From the NCBI GenBank assembly GCA_027032655.1, contig JALVMZ010000139.1:1-17671 (forward strand): DNA of 17,671 nucleotides, given 5' to 3'. Positions 6,657-14,704 of the stretch are shown one piece after another. The DNA is from Desulfobacteraceae bacterium (GTDB lineage Bacteria > Desulfobacterota > DSM-4660 > Desulfatiglandales > JALVMZ01). Under the pieces are notes generated by a model. It did not search any database. It had not been told where the DNA came from and was given only the letters and a program-made list of their open reading frames with translations. The first letter of the stretch is position 1. The number at the start of each line of letters is the position of its first letter. The position numbers were made by a program, and so were the translations under genes.

Positions 6657-7688
6657 ATGATGCTTGAAGTAAAAAAGAGAGTTCCGCAGAAACCGGCTCT
6701 ATGGTATGCGGAGATTCTCGATAACCTGCCTGTCGGTGTTTATAGGACAACATTAGAGGGGAAATTAGTATTTTGTAACACAACTTTTGCAAAAATGCTT
6801 GGAGCTGAGACACCTTTTGAAGTAATAGACCGGCAGGTAAAGGATTTTTATGAGGTGAAAAAGGAAAGGGGGGAACTGATAAGTAAACTTCTTTCAGAAG
6901 GGTATGTGAAGAATTATGTTGTGAAACTCAGAAGAATAGATAGTTCGGTTTTTCTGTGTTCCATTACCTGTAAAGCAGTCTTTGATGCTGATGGAATACT
7001 GGTCTTTATTGATGGGGTATCACTGGATGTAACAGATATAGAAGGAAGAGTTCAGAGGGCATACCTTGATGATATCTCTGATAACCTTAATAATTTTATT
7101 CTTATTATGGATATAAATGGGAAGATTCTGGATATAAATAATGCAGGTGCCAAACTTTTGGGGCTTTCCAAGGCGTCACTTATAGGTAAACCATTATCAT
7201 ACTATCTTATCTCTGATTCTGGAACAAGGTTTAAAGATTTTGTAAGAGATATTCTCACCTCAGGTGAGCAGGAGGCGGTGTTTACTTTAAAAGATCTCAA
7301 GGGTGGTGAGCAATATCTGGAATTGAGCGCTTTTCTTGTCAAAAAGGGAAATGAAGCTCATCATATTAAATGCGTGGGTAGAGATGTTACTCAGAGGATA
7401 AAGAAAAGAGAAGAGGAGATGAGGCAGGAAAAACTTGAGGGAATTATGGAGATGGCAGGAGGTGTGGCACACAGGATGAATCAACCACTGACTGTAATAA
7501 ATAATCTGATAAATGATATTTTATCAACTATGCCTCAAGATGCTCCCATTTATGAGAAGATTGAGAAGATTTCCAGGCAGATTCATATACTTAATGATAT
7601 ATCCAAGAAGATTAAGGGCATCACGCGTTACAGTCCTGTTGACTATGTAAAGGGCATAAAAATAGTGGATATTGATAAGGCCTCTTGA
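6657..7688 (+). CDS. PAS-PAS-HisKA protein lacking the kinase ATPase domain
   Basis: The 343-residue soluble protein has two PAS domains (about 15-130 and 140-250) separated by short helices, each ending in the typical DVT motif (SLDVTDIE and GRDVTQRI). A HisKA-type helical pair follows, with the phospho-accepting His272 in GGVAHRMNQPL. The protein ends at 343, shortly after the second helix (ITRYSPVDY), with no N-box or glycine boxes and no room for them before the next gene. I recall similar short PAS-HisKA proteins with an 'ITRY...DIDKAS' ending in deltaproteobacteria, which suggests a stable form and not recent breakage. It could be phosphorylated in trans by a complete kinase and pass phosphate to the following receiver protein. 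Two tandem ATGs (6657 and 6660) are possible starts and neither has a good ribosome-binding site. Confidence 0.8.
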   Translation: MMLEVKKRVPQKPALWYAEILDNLPVGVYRTTLEGKLVFCNTTFAKMLGAETPFEVIDRQVKDFYEVKKERGELISKLLSEGYVKNYVVKLRRIDSSVFLCSITCKAVFDADGILVFIDGVSLDVTDIEGRVQRAYLDDISDNLNNFILIMDINGKILDINNAGAKLLGLSKASLIGKPLSYYLISDSGTRFKDFVRDILTSGEQEAVFTLKDLKGGEQYLELSAFLVKKGNEAHHIKCVGRDVTQRIKKREEEMRQEKLEGIMEMAGGVAHRMNQPLTVINNLINDILSTMPQDAPIYEKIEKISRQIHILNDISKKIKGITRYSPVDYVKGIKIVDIDKAS

Positions 7689-7704
7689 GATTAGCAGAAA
7701 GCTT

Positions 7705-7712
7705 AGAGGAGG
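7705..7712 (+). promoter_or_regulatory. Shine-Dalgarno that fixes the receiver-PATAN start
   Basis: AGAGGAGG lies eight bases ahead of ATG 7721. It argues against the longer in-frame reading from TTG at 7685, whose extra twelve residues precede the receiver fold and have no domain role. Confidence 0.75.
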
Positions 7713-7720
7713 TTTTTATA

Positions 7721-8728
7721 ATGTTAAACAAGGTAATGATAGTGGATGATGATAAAGAAATGCTTTTTTCTCTACAGGAGGGTCTTGAAAAGTATAGTGA
7801 TGTTTTTTCAGTTGTTCGGGCTGAAGATGGGGTTGTAGCTGCTGAAAAACTTGAGACAGATATGGTCTCTCTGGTGGTTACTGATTTGAAGATGCCCAGG
7901 ATGGATGGATTTGAGCTCCTATCTTATATCATGGAGAATCACCCTGAGATCCCTGTGATTATTATAACAGCATATAGCACACCTGAGATGGAGAGGCTTG
8001 CAAAAAAAGGAGGAGCAATTGGATATATTGAAAAGCCATTTTTGATAGATGATCTTGCCAAAAAGATAATAGAAGTCTTGAGAAAAGAGGCAGATGGGGG
8101 CACACTGCATGATGTCTCTTCTGGAATGTTTATTCAATTGATAGAGATGGAGCAGAAGACCTGCACCATTAGAGTCAGGGATAAGGAATCAGGGAGACAG
8201 GGTATCATGTTTTTCTATGATGGGGTTCTGATGGATGCCAGGGCGAATGGAAAGCAGGGGGAATCTGCTTTATATGAAATATTCAAGTGGGATCAGGTTG
8301 ATATATCAATTAAAAATTCCTGTCCCATTAAGGACTGCAAAATTAATGTGGACCTCAGGGCCGTGTTGCTGGATGCAGTAAGGATGAAGGATGAAAAAAA
8401 GGCGGAAGAGATTGATGAAATTGTGGAGATTGAACCACTTCAGGATGAAGAGATTTTAAATAAGATCAATGAATTATTTAAGAAAGAGATAGGAGAAAGG
8501 GCAGGTTCAATTAATACATTTTTTGATCAATCCAGGGATAACATTGTTTTTTTACTCCAGGAGATTGGTAATACTATTGATGCAGGAGATTTTAAGTTGT
8601 GCTATCTGGATATGGACAAAAGTAATGATATTATTCTCATCCCTCTGGGTGAAACAGTGGCGGTTGAGGTGGGCATTAAGGTGCCGAAGGAGAAGATCAT
8701 AAAGCTTCTTGCGGACATCAAATTGTGA
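7721..8728 (+). CDS. Response regulator: receiver, PATAN (DUF4388) and C-terminal domain
   Basis: From ATG 7721 the product is 335 residues. A CheY-like receiver (1-122) has acidic residues Asp9-Asp11, phospho-accepting Asp55 in VVTDLKMP, Thr83 and Lys105 in the EKPF motif, so it appears competent for phosphorylation. A PATAN/DUF4388 domain follows at about 127-220 (SGMFIQL, then GIMFFYDGVLMDARANGKQG and an aliphatic end). After an acidic linker, the last 95 residues end in LIPLGETVAVEVGIKVP, which recalls the second half of a roadblock fold, but that is uncertain. There is no DNA-binding or enzymatic output domain, so output is probably by protein contact. The preceding gene encodes a HisKA protein that lacks its ATPase domain, and a small roadblock-like gene follows. 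Receiver-PATAN arrangement recalls cyanobacterial PatA/PixG-type regulators with domain order altered. Confidence 0.85.
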   Translation: MLNKVMIVDDDKEMLFSLQEGLEKYSDVFSVVRAEDGVVAAEKLETDMVSLVVTDLKMPRMDGFELLSYIMENHPEIPVIIITAYSTPEMERLAKKGGAIGYIEKPFLIDDLAKKIIEVLRKEADGGTLHDVSSGMFIQLIEMEQKTCTIRVRDKESGRQGIMFFYDGVLMDARANGKQGESALYEIFKWDQVDISIKNSCPIKDCKINVDLRAVLLDAVRMKDEKKAEEIDEIVEIEPLQDEEILNKINELFKKEIGERAGSINTFFDQSRDNIVFLLQEIGNTIDAGDFKLCYLDMDKSNDIILIPLGETVAVEVGIKVPKEKIIKLLADIKL

Positions 8729-8744
8729 AAGAGGAGTATTATTT

Positions 8745-9095
8745 ATGAAGGGGTTATTTAAGAATCTTTTATCCATAGGCGATGTCCAGGCAGTAATTCT
8801 ATTTTCTTCCAGTGGAGAGAGTCTCTTTTTAGAAGATAGGCAGGGAGTTATTTCGGATCCATCAAGATTTGCAGTTTTACTTACAATGGTAAAATCTTTA
8901 AATGAGATGGATGTTATTTACAGCAACAGGAGGGTATATATTAGAAGTGCAGGTTCGAGTTATATTGTTGTAATAATGGATCGCTTTGCAGATAGCGCTA
9001 TGGTAAAACTAAACTGCGATGTTTTAATCCCTGAACTTAAAAAATTGAAAAGGAAAAAGGGCATTATGGCCCAGTTAAAAGATCTTAAAATTTAA
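8745..9095 (+). CDS. Small divergent roadblock-like protein
   Basis: The 116-residue protein begins at ATG 8745, supported by GAGGAG at 8731-8736; a longer reading from an upstream in-frame TTG-type start overlaps the previous gene and has no ribosome-binding site. The sequence alternates strands and helices: VQAVILFSSSGESLF (15-29), a helix SRFAVLLTMVKSLNEM, then VYIRSAGSSYIVVIMDRFAD and a helical basic C-terminus. This matches the order of a roadblock/LC7 fold but lacks the glycine-rich signature of the clear roadblock gene at 813. It would give the block two roadblock-type proteins, which could form a heterodimer or regulate the GTPase differently. It has no membrane segment. Fold assignment is by eye and moderately secure. 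Confidence 0.6.
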   Translation: MKGLFKNLLSIGDVQAVILFSSSGESLFLEDRQGVISDPSRFAVLLTMVKSLNEMDVIYSNRRVYIRSAGSSYIVVIMDRFADSAMVKLNCDVLIPELKKLKRKKGIMAQLKDLKI

Positions 9096-9112
9096 AAGGG
9101 GATGACATCTAG

Positions 9113-12100
9113 ATGGACCGTAAAAAGGATTATGGATTACTTAATAAGAATCCTGAAAAATGGCCTGAGAGGGGAATTATTGTCTTTGACAGGGATTTAA
9201 GGATATGGAAGATTGATGCCATTGCTTCAAACCTGCTTGGTGGCAATCCCACAAATTATCTGAAGAAAAAACTGGATGAGTGCTTTTCTAATGAGGTTTT
9301 CTCTGAGATCATCCATACCTCTAAGGAAGTTATTAAAGGGGAGATAAATGAAAGATTCATTTCTATTACCAGGGAAGGGAATTTATATAATTTTCAGGTA
9401 ATATCATTTAAACCTGATCCTAATAAATCTCCCTTACTGGGATTAATATTACTGGATGATTATAATGGCAGAAAGGATGACCTTTATGAGTTATCCGGTT
9501 TAAGGAGGATAAGTAGGGCACTTTCCTCAGTTGTATTTAATGAAGGGTTTTATAGAATTTTTATAAGAAAGGCCATGGAATTTTTAAACACTGAAGCAGG
9601 AACAATCGCTTTACTTGAGCCAGGGGAAGAGGGGGCTGATGATGTCATTTTTAAATATGCCCTGGGCGAGAAAGCTGACCTTTTAGAGGGAATATCCATA
9701 AAGTCTGATGTGGGAATAATCGGATGGGTTATATCAAATAATAAAAGTGTAATAACAAATGAGGCAAGGAATGATCCCCGGTTCTTTCCCTGGGTGGATT
9801 ATCTCACAGGTTTTGTTACCCGTTCAATAGTATGTGTTCCCATTAGAGTGAGTGGTGATGCAGTGGGAGCCATTGAAGTGATTAATAACAGATCAAAGGG
9901 ATTTGATATAATTGATATTGAGAGGTTGAAGTTATTTTGCAGAATAATATCAGAGAGGATTGAGGGGAATTACGCATGGAATGGTTTAAAAAAGAATTAT
10001 GAGTTTCTGTCTGGAATTATTGATACAATTGGTGAAGGAATTGTAATTGTGGATAGAGACCTGAGGGTCAAATTCGTAAATCAGTCTCTTTCCATGCTTT
10101 TAAATAAGGAAAAAGAGCATATTATTGGAGGGAATTTTCATAATATATTTCAAAGGCAGGAACATGGTTTAAAGATAGAGGGGCTTTTGCGATATCTGTT
10201 CAGTTCAGGTCAGGGTTTTTCCACGGAGTATGAATTAAAAAGAGATTCTGAGGGAGACAGGAGATTTATTCGTATAAATGCTGATCCCCTTGAAATGGAT
10301 GATGAGGTGGTAAGTACTGCACTTATCAGTTTTTGTGATGTGACCCACCTTAAAAGACTGGAACTATTTCTTGAGGCAGGTGCTGCCATTGCATCTTCCT
10401 TTACTGGAATTGATGATTTTAATCAGGTGGCTGAGGAGGGTCTTGAAATCATTGGCAGGGCAATGAGCGCAGATTCCGTATTCTGGTATGAGGCAAAGAG
10501 TTATGGGAAGGTAGATAGGAATCTGTTTATCAGGGCCCACTGGAATAGAAACCAGAATGGTAATTTTAAGTTTGAGGAAGATGACATCAAAAGGTTATTT
10601 TCAAATGTGGAAAAGGACTTAATTGAAAGGAAAATCCTTTTTAATACCAGAAACAGCGTATCAGAACCCCTGAGAGGGATTTTACATTCATTGGGGATTG
10701 ATTCAATGATCTTAATCCCAATACATTTAAAGGATACTATAAGCGGCATTATAAGAATAGATAATCCAGACATTGATAGTTATTTATCACCTGAGGAGAT
10801 AAATTTTCTCCATACAGTATCAGACCTGTTTTCAAAGGTGGTGGCACAGGAGAGCTATTTAAAAAAGATTAATGAAAGCGAACTGAGATACAGGGAGATA
10901 TATGATAATCTTAATGACATATGGTATTTACATGATATGGAGGGTAGAATTTTCGAGATAAATAGAGCAGGTGAGAAGATAACCGGCTATGACAGAGAAG
11001 AGCTGTTAAATATGAAGATTTCAGATCTTATTGCCGCCAGATATCGCCATCTCTTTGATGAATATATGAAGGAGATAAGAGAGAAGGGAAGGACTGAAGG
11101 TTACATGAGAATTGTTACAAAAGACGGCATAGAGAAGATACTTGATTATAAGAACTGGGTTGTCTCTCTTCATAATGGAAAGACTGCTGTAAGGGGTCTG
11201 GTGAGAGATGTGACAGAGAAGATGAAGGTCAGGCATCAGTTTAAACATGCACAGAGGATGGAAAGCATTGGCATTCTTGCAAGTGGTATCTCACATAATT
11301 TTAAGAATATCCTCTCTGGCATCATGACCCAAAGTCAGCTTATCCAGGAGAAATATAGAAGCTATCCTGAGCTTCAAAGATACACCAATGAAATAATAAA
11401 GCTTACCAAAGAAGGTAATAAGTTGATTTCCGATCTGCTCGGGTTTTCATGGAAGGGAGGAAAAGATGACAGGGAATTATTGAATCTTTCAGAGGTGATC
11501 GATACGGCATTTAATATACTCTCTTATTCTATAAAGGATGATATTAAGATAGTGAAAGACTGGCCAGAGCAACTAATGTTATATGGTAACAGGACATCCC
11601 TCCTTCAGGTAATAATAAATTTATGCACCAATGCAAGGGATGCAATGCCTGAGGGAGGAACGCTAAAAATAACCGCAAAAAGAGAAAACAGTAATATTGT
11701 CCTTGTTGTGGAGGATACAGGCTGTGGAATGGATGATAATGTAAAGAGTAAGATATTTGATCCGTTTTTTACCACAAAGGAGAGGGGGAAGGGAACAGGC
11801 CTGGGACTTTATACCATATATAAGATAGTCAAAGAACATGAAGGAGAGATTGAAGTGGAATCTGTCCCGGGTAAAGGTTCTGTATTTAAGGTATATCTAC
11901 CTGCTTCAGATATAACGATCAAACAGGAGGACAGAGGAGTATCATTGAAAGTTGATGGGAAGAAGGTCCTTTTTGTGGACGATGATATTAATACACTGGT
12001 ATCAATGAAGGATCTTCTTACATTGAGAGGATATCATGTGGATTATTGCTTTTCCGGGAGGGAAGCCATTGAAAAATTCTTCTCTTTCAAGCCTGATATA

Positions 12101-12313
12101 ATGGTTATTGATAGAGAAATGCCTGGCATGGACGGCATGGAAACTATTAAGAAGATATTTTCCAGAGATTCTGAAGCAAAGATTATACTGATTTCAGGAT
12201 ACGAGGATTCAGGAGTCAATGGTATTTCCGATGAGATCAGGGAGATAATTAGGGGTTATATGACCAAACCCATTGACATTAACAAATTGTGTTCAATGCT
12301 GGAAACCATGTAA
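9113..12313 (+). CDS. Hybrid histidine kinase (PAS-GAF-PAS-GAF-PAS-HisKA-HATPase-REC)
   Basis: The 1066-residue soluble hybrid kinase has a PAS-like N-terminus (about 20-115), GAF domain 1 (about 130-285, with VCVPIRVSGDAVGAIEVINN), PAS 2 (about 297-412), GAF 2 (about 418-580) and PAS 3 (about 588-705, ending in VRDVTEKM). The HisKA segment has His728 in SGISHNFKNIL. The ATPase domain contains Asn840 in NLCTNARDAM, DTGCGM (868-873) and GKGTGLGLY (892-900). The C-terminal receiver (about 950-1066) has Asp956-Asp958, phospho-accepting Asp1000 in VIDREMPGMDG, Ser1028 and Lys1052. All catalytic residues are present. It has no membrane segment and so integrates cytoplasmic signals. AAAAGGGGA precedes the ATG at 9113. 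As the only complete kinase near the HisKA-only protein and the lone receiver protein, it may phosphorylate them in trans; that is inference. Confidence 0.92.
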   Translation: MDRKKDYGLLNKNPEKWPERGIIVFDRDLRIWKIDAIASNLLGGNPTNYLKKKLDECFSNEVFSEIIHTSKEVIKGEINERFISITREGNLYNFQVISFKPDPNKSPLLGLILLDDYNGRKDDLYELSGLRRISRALSSVVFNEGFYRIFIRKAMEFLNTEAGTIALLEPGEEGADDVIFKYALGEKADLLEGISIKSDVGIIGWVISNNKSVITNEARNDPRFFPWVDYLTGFVTRSIVCVPIRVSGDAVGAIEVINNRSKGFDIIDIERLKLFCRIISERIEGNYAWNGLKKNYEFLSGIIDTIGEGIVIVDRDLRVKFVNQSLSMLLNKEKEHIIGGNFHNIFQRQEHGLKIEGLLRYLFSSGQGFSTEYELKRDSEGDRRFIRINADPLEMDDEVVSTALISFCDVTHLKRLELFLEAGAAIASSFTGIDDFNQVAEEGLEIIGRAMSADSVFWYEAKSYGKVDRNLFIRAHWNRNQNGNFKFEEDDIKRLFSNVEKDLIERKILFNTRNSVSEPLRGILHSLGIDSMILIPIHLKDTISGIIRIDNPDIDSYLSPEEINFLHTVSDLFSKVVAQESYLKKINESELRYREIYDNLNDIWYLHDMEGRIFEINRAGEKITGYDREELLNMKISDLIAARYRHLFDEYMKEIREKGRTEGYMRIVTKDGIEKILDYKNWVVSLHNGKTAVRGLVRDVTEKMKVRHQFKHAQRMESIGILASGISHNFKNILSGIMTQSQLIQEKYRSYPELQRYTNEIIKLTKEGNKLISDLLGFSWKGGKDDRELLNLSEVIDTAFNILSYSIKDDIKIVKDWPEQLMLYGNRTSLLQVIINLCTNARDAMPEGGTLKITAKRENSNIVLVVEDTGCGMDDNVKSKIFDPFFTTKERGKGTGLGLYTIYKIVKEHEGEIEVESVPGKGSVFKVYLPASDITIKQEDRGVSLKVDGKKVLFVDDDINTLVSMKDLLTLRGYHVDYCFSGREAIEKFFSFKPDIMVIDREMPGMDGMETIKKIFSRDSEAKIILISGYEDSGVNGISDEIREIIRGYMTKPIDINKLCSMLETM

Positions 12314-12338
12314 AAATAGTGTTTATAGGGACTATAAG

Positions 12339-14699
12339 ATGAATATAGATGCAAAGATAAAGGAAGCTGATACATATTGTAAGATGGGACTTTTTGAGGA
12401 GTCCCTTATTATTTACAGAAAAATTCTTACAGAGGTTCCTGCTCTTGATCCTGAGAGTCGTGCAATTATTCAGGAAAAGATTGAAGAAGTGGAGAAAACC
12501 ATCAAGAATCTTGAAGTAGAAGAACCAAAGGATGTCTCAGATGGACAGTTGACAGCAATAAGGGAGATGTTCGGGGGGGATGAAGAGGGTGATGCCATAA
12601 AAGAGAGTGCATCGGCATTTCGTTTCTTAGGGCTTTTTAAGGAGGCCATATCAGAATATGAAAAGTTAGTCACTCTGGATTATCCACTTGATAGATTTAT
12701 ACCGGAGATGGTTGAATCTCTTCTGAAGATCCACCCGGCAGCAAAGATTCACAAATATGTGGATAATCTGTTAAAAAGCACGGATATTGATAAATTCAGA
12801 AAGGCTCAGGTTCAATTCCGTATTGGTATGGAGATGGAGAAGAGGGAGCATGTGGATATTGCCCTTGAATTTTATCAATCAGCCCAGAAATCGGATCCCA
12901 AGAACAAGGAGATTAAAAATAGATATGATGAATTAATGGCTCAATTTTCAGGTGGGTCTCGATATGATTATCTCATAAATAGAAAGCTCGTAACACCTAC
13001 CCAGCTCCAGCAGGCACTTCATATATCAAAAAAGAGAAATAAGAGTGTAGAATCCATCCTTATTGAGCATTTTCATGTAAACAAGGAAGAAGTATGTAAA
13101 TCCCTTTCTTTCTATTACAGGTGTCCATACATGGTATTTAAATCCGATTACGATCCGCCTTATGAGTTACTTACAGGATTAAAAAAGAATTTTTTACTTC
13201 AGGAATTATGGGTGCCAATGTCATGGGACAAGGACGGAGTCAATATCCTCATTGAAGATCCCAGGAACCTTCAGAAGACTGACAGTATTAAGGCCCTCAT
13301 CAAGGCCAAAAAACTGAATTACATTGTGGGAATAAAGGAGGATATTGAAGAATATATCAAGAGTTTCTTTGATGAGAAGAAGCAGGAAAATCTGGAGAAT
13401 AAAGAGACATCTGCTGAAGATGATTTTGACTTACTGCCAGATATATCCTTTGAAGAGGAAGAAGAATCAGAGGAGGAGGATGAGGGTTTCGATGAGGTAT
13501 CTTCTCAGATTGTTAGATTTGTGGACCAGATACTTGTTGCGGCATACAGGAGAAATACTTCTGATATACACATAGAGCCTTCACCCATTATTAAAAAGAC
13601 CTCAATCAGGTTTCGTATAGATGGAGTATGTCATGAATATACACAGGTCCCCAATTCAATGGCAAGGGGGATAATATCACGAATCAAGATAATGGCAGGT
13701 CTGGATATAAGTGAAAGACGTCTTCCTCAGGATGGTAAGATAAAGTTTAAACGAAAGGGAATTCCGCCTTTTGAACTTCGTGTGGCAACACTCCCAACTG
13801 TGGGGGGATATGAGGACGCGGTGCTGAGGATACTCGCAAAGGCAGGGGCAATGAAACTGGATGATATGGGTTTTAATGAAAGAAACTTAAGAGAAATCAA
13901 GAAGATAATTACTCAGCCTTATGGTCTGGTTCTGGTGGTAGGTCCCACTGGCTCTGGTAAGACCACCACACTTCATGCAGCCCTTGGTTATATTAATAAA
14001 CCCGGTATTAAGATCTGGACCGCTGAGGATCCTGTTGAGATAACCCAGCCTGGCTTGAGACAGGTTGAGGCACGGCCCAAAATAGGCCTTGATTTTGCTC
14101 GCATAATGAGGGCGTTCTTGAGAGCTGACCCTGATGTGATAATGATTGGAGAGATGAGAGACCATGAAACTGCCTCTATCGGGATAGAGGCATCTCTTAC
14201 AGGTCATCTTGTGCTCTCAACTCTTCATACAAATAGTGCTCCAGAGACAGTCACAAGACTCCTTGATATGGGACTAAATCCGCTCAATTTTTCTGATGCT
14301 TTTCTGGGTGTGCTTGCACAGAGGCTGGTGAGGAGACTTTGCTCCAATTGTAAAGAAGAATATCACCCCAGTGAAGAAGAATTTGAAGAGCTGGTCAGGG
14401 ATTATGGGAATGAGGAATTTTCTAAAACAGGTATTGAATATACAAGGGATCTGATCCTGTATAAACCATCTGGTTGTGAACAATGCTCAAATACAGGATA
14501 TCGAGGCAGACTCGGAATTCATGAATTAATGATGGGGACAAAAGAGATTAAGAAATTGATTAAGAAGCAGGCCACCACAGAGGATCTCTTTAAACAGGCG
14601 ATTGAGGATGGTATGACCACCCTGAAACAGGATGGTATAGTAAAGGTCTTTCAGGGGTTAACAGATATAAGTGAGATTCGGAGGGTATGTGTGGAATAA
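12339..14699 (+). CDS. PilB/GspE-family secretion ATPase with TPR N-terminal extension
   Basis: From ATG 12339 the product is 786 residues, against about 560-570 for a usual PilB. Residues 1-200 hold about three TPR-like helical pairs (GLFEESLIIYRKIL, GLFKEAISEYEKL, HVDIALEFYQSA). An MshEN/GspE-N domain (about 207-267; LVTPTQLQQAL) and a second N-domain (to about 345) follow. An acidic linker (about 360-385) precedes the ATPase core: Walker A GPTGSGKTTT (535-544), Walker B region RADPDVIMIGEMRD (595-608), His-box GHLVLSTLHTNSA and a zinc site with Cys668, Cys671, Cys713, Cys716. These features fit an extension-type ATPase of type IV pili or a type II secretion motor. No pilin, PilC or PilT gene is adjacent. 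An upstream in-frame start at 12273 overlaps the kinase gene and adds unrelated residues, so it was not used. The assignment as ATPase is firm; pilus versus secretion is open. Confidence 0.9.
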   Translation: MNIDAKIKEADTYCKMGLFEESLIIYRKILTEVPALDPESRAIIQEKIEEVEKTIKNLEVEEPKDVSDGQLTAIREMFGGDEEGDAIKESASAFRFLGLFKEAISEYEKLVTLDYPLDRFIPEMVESLLKIHPAAKIHKYVDNLLKSTDIDKFRKAQVQFRIGMEMEKREHVDIALEFYQSAQKSDPKNKEIKNRYDELMAQFSGGSRYDYLINRKLVTPTQLQQALHISKKRNKSVESILIEHFHVNKEEVCKSLSFYYRCPYMVFKSDYDPPYELLTGLKKNFLLQELWVPMSWDKDGVNILIEDPRNLQKTDSIKALIKAKKLNYIVGIKEDIEEYIKSFFDEKKQENLENKETSAEDDFDLLPDISFEEEEESEEEDEGFDEVSSQIVRFVDQILVAAYRRNTSDIHIEPSPIIKKTSIRFRIDGVCHEYTQVPNSMARGIISRIKIMAGLDISERRLPQDGKIKFKRKGIPPFELRVATLPTVGGYEDAVLRILAKAGAMKLDDMGFNERNLREIKKIITQPYGLVLVVGPTGSGKTTTLHAALGYINKPGIKIWTAEDPVEITQPGLRQVEARPKIGLDFARIMRAFLRADPDVIMIGEMRDHETASIGIEASLTGHLVLSTLHTNSAPETVTRLLDMGLNPLNFSDAFLGVLAQRLVRRLCSNCKEEYHPSEEEFEELVRDYGNEEFSKTGIEYTRDLILYKPSGCEQCSNTGYRGRLGIHELMMGTKEIKKLIKKQATTEDLFKQAIEDGMTTLKQDGIVKVFQGLTDISEIRRVCVE
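14171..14192 (+). repeat. Near-perfect palindrome inside the ATPase gene
   Basis: Two ten-base arms (TGCCTCTATC at 14171-14180 and GATAGAGGCA at 14183-14192) are exact reverse complements around a two-base centre. The stretch encodes part of a conserved region of the ATPase between Walker B and the His-box, so codon choice may explain it. It could form a tight hairpin or a protein-binding site; chance is possible. Confidence 0.45.
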
Positions 14700-14704
14700 C
14701 CCCC

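Noticed and set aside
6657..7688. PAS-HisKA protein as a pseudogene of a full kinase
   Set aside because: No ATPase-domain remnant follows in any frame before the next gene, and the tail resembles short family members I recall; no frameshift is seen.
7685..7720. Longer N-terminus of the receiver-PATAN protein from TTG at 7685
   Set aside because: The strong AGAGGAGG sits eight bases before ATG 7721, and the receiver fold begins right at that ATG.
8709..8744. Longer N-terminus of the small roadblock-like protein
   Set aside because: It would overlap the previous gene; GAGGAG at 8731-8736 points to ATG 8745.
12273..12338. Start of the PilB-type ATPase inside the hybrid kinase gene
   Set aside because: The extra 22 residues are cysteine-rich out-of-frame reading of the kinase receiver end; ATG 12339 lies in the intergenic gap and begins the TPR-like helix.
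13345..13575. Plus-strand arginine-rich open frame of 76 codons
   Set aside because: It overlaps the acidic linker of the ATPase in another frame (Glu codons read as Arg) and has no supporting start signal.
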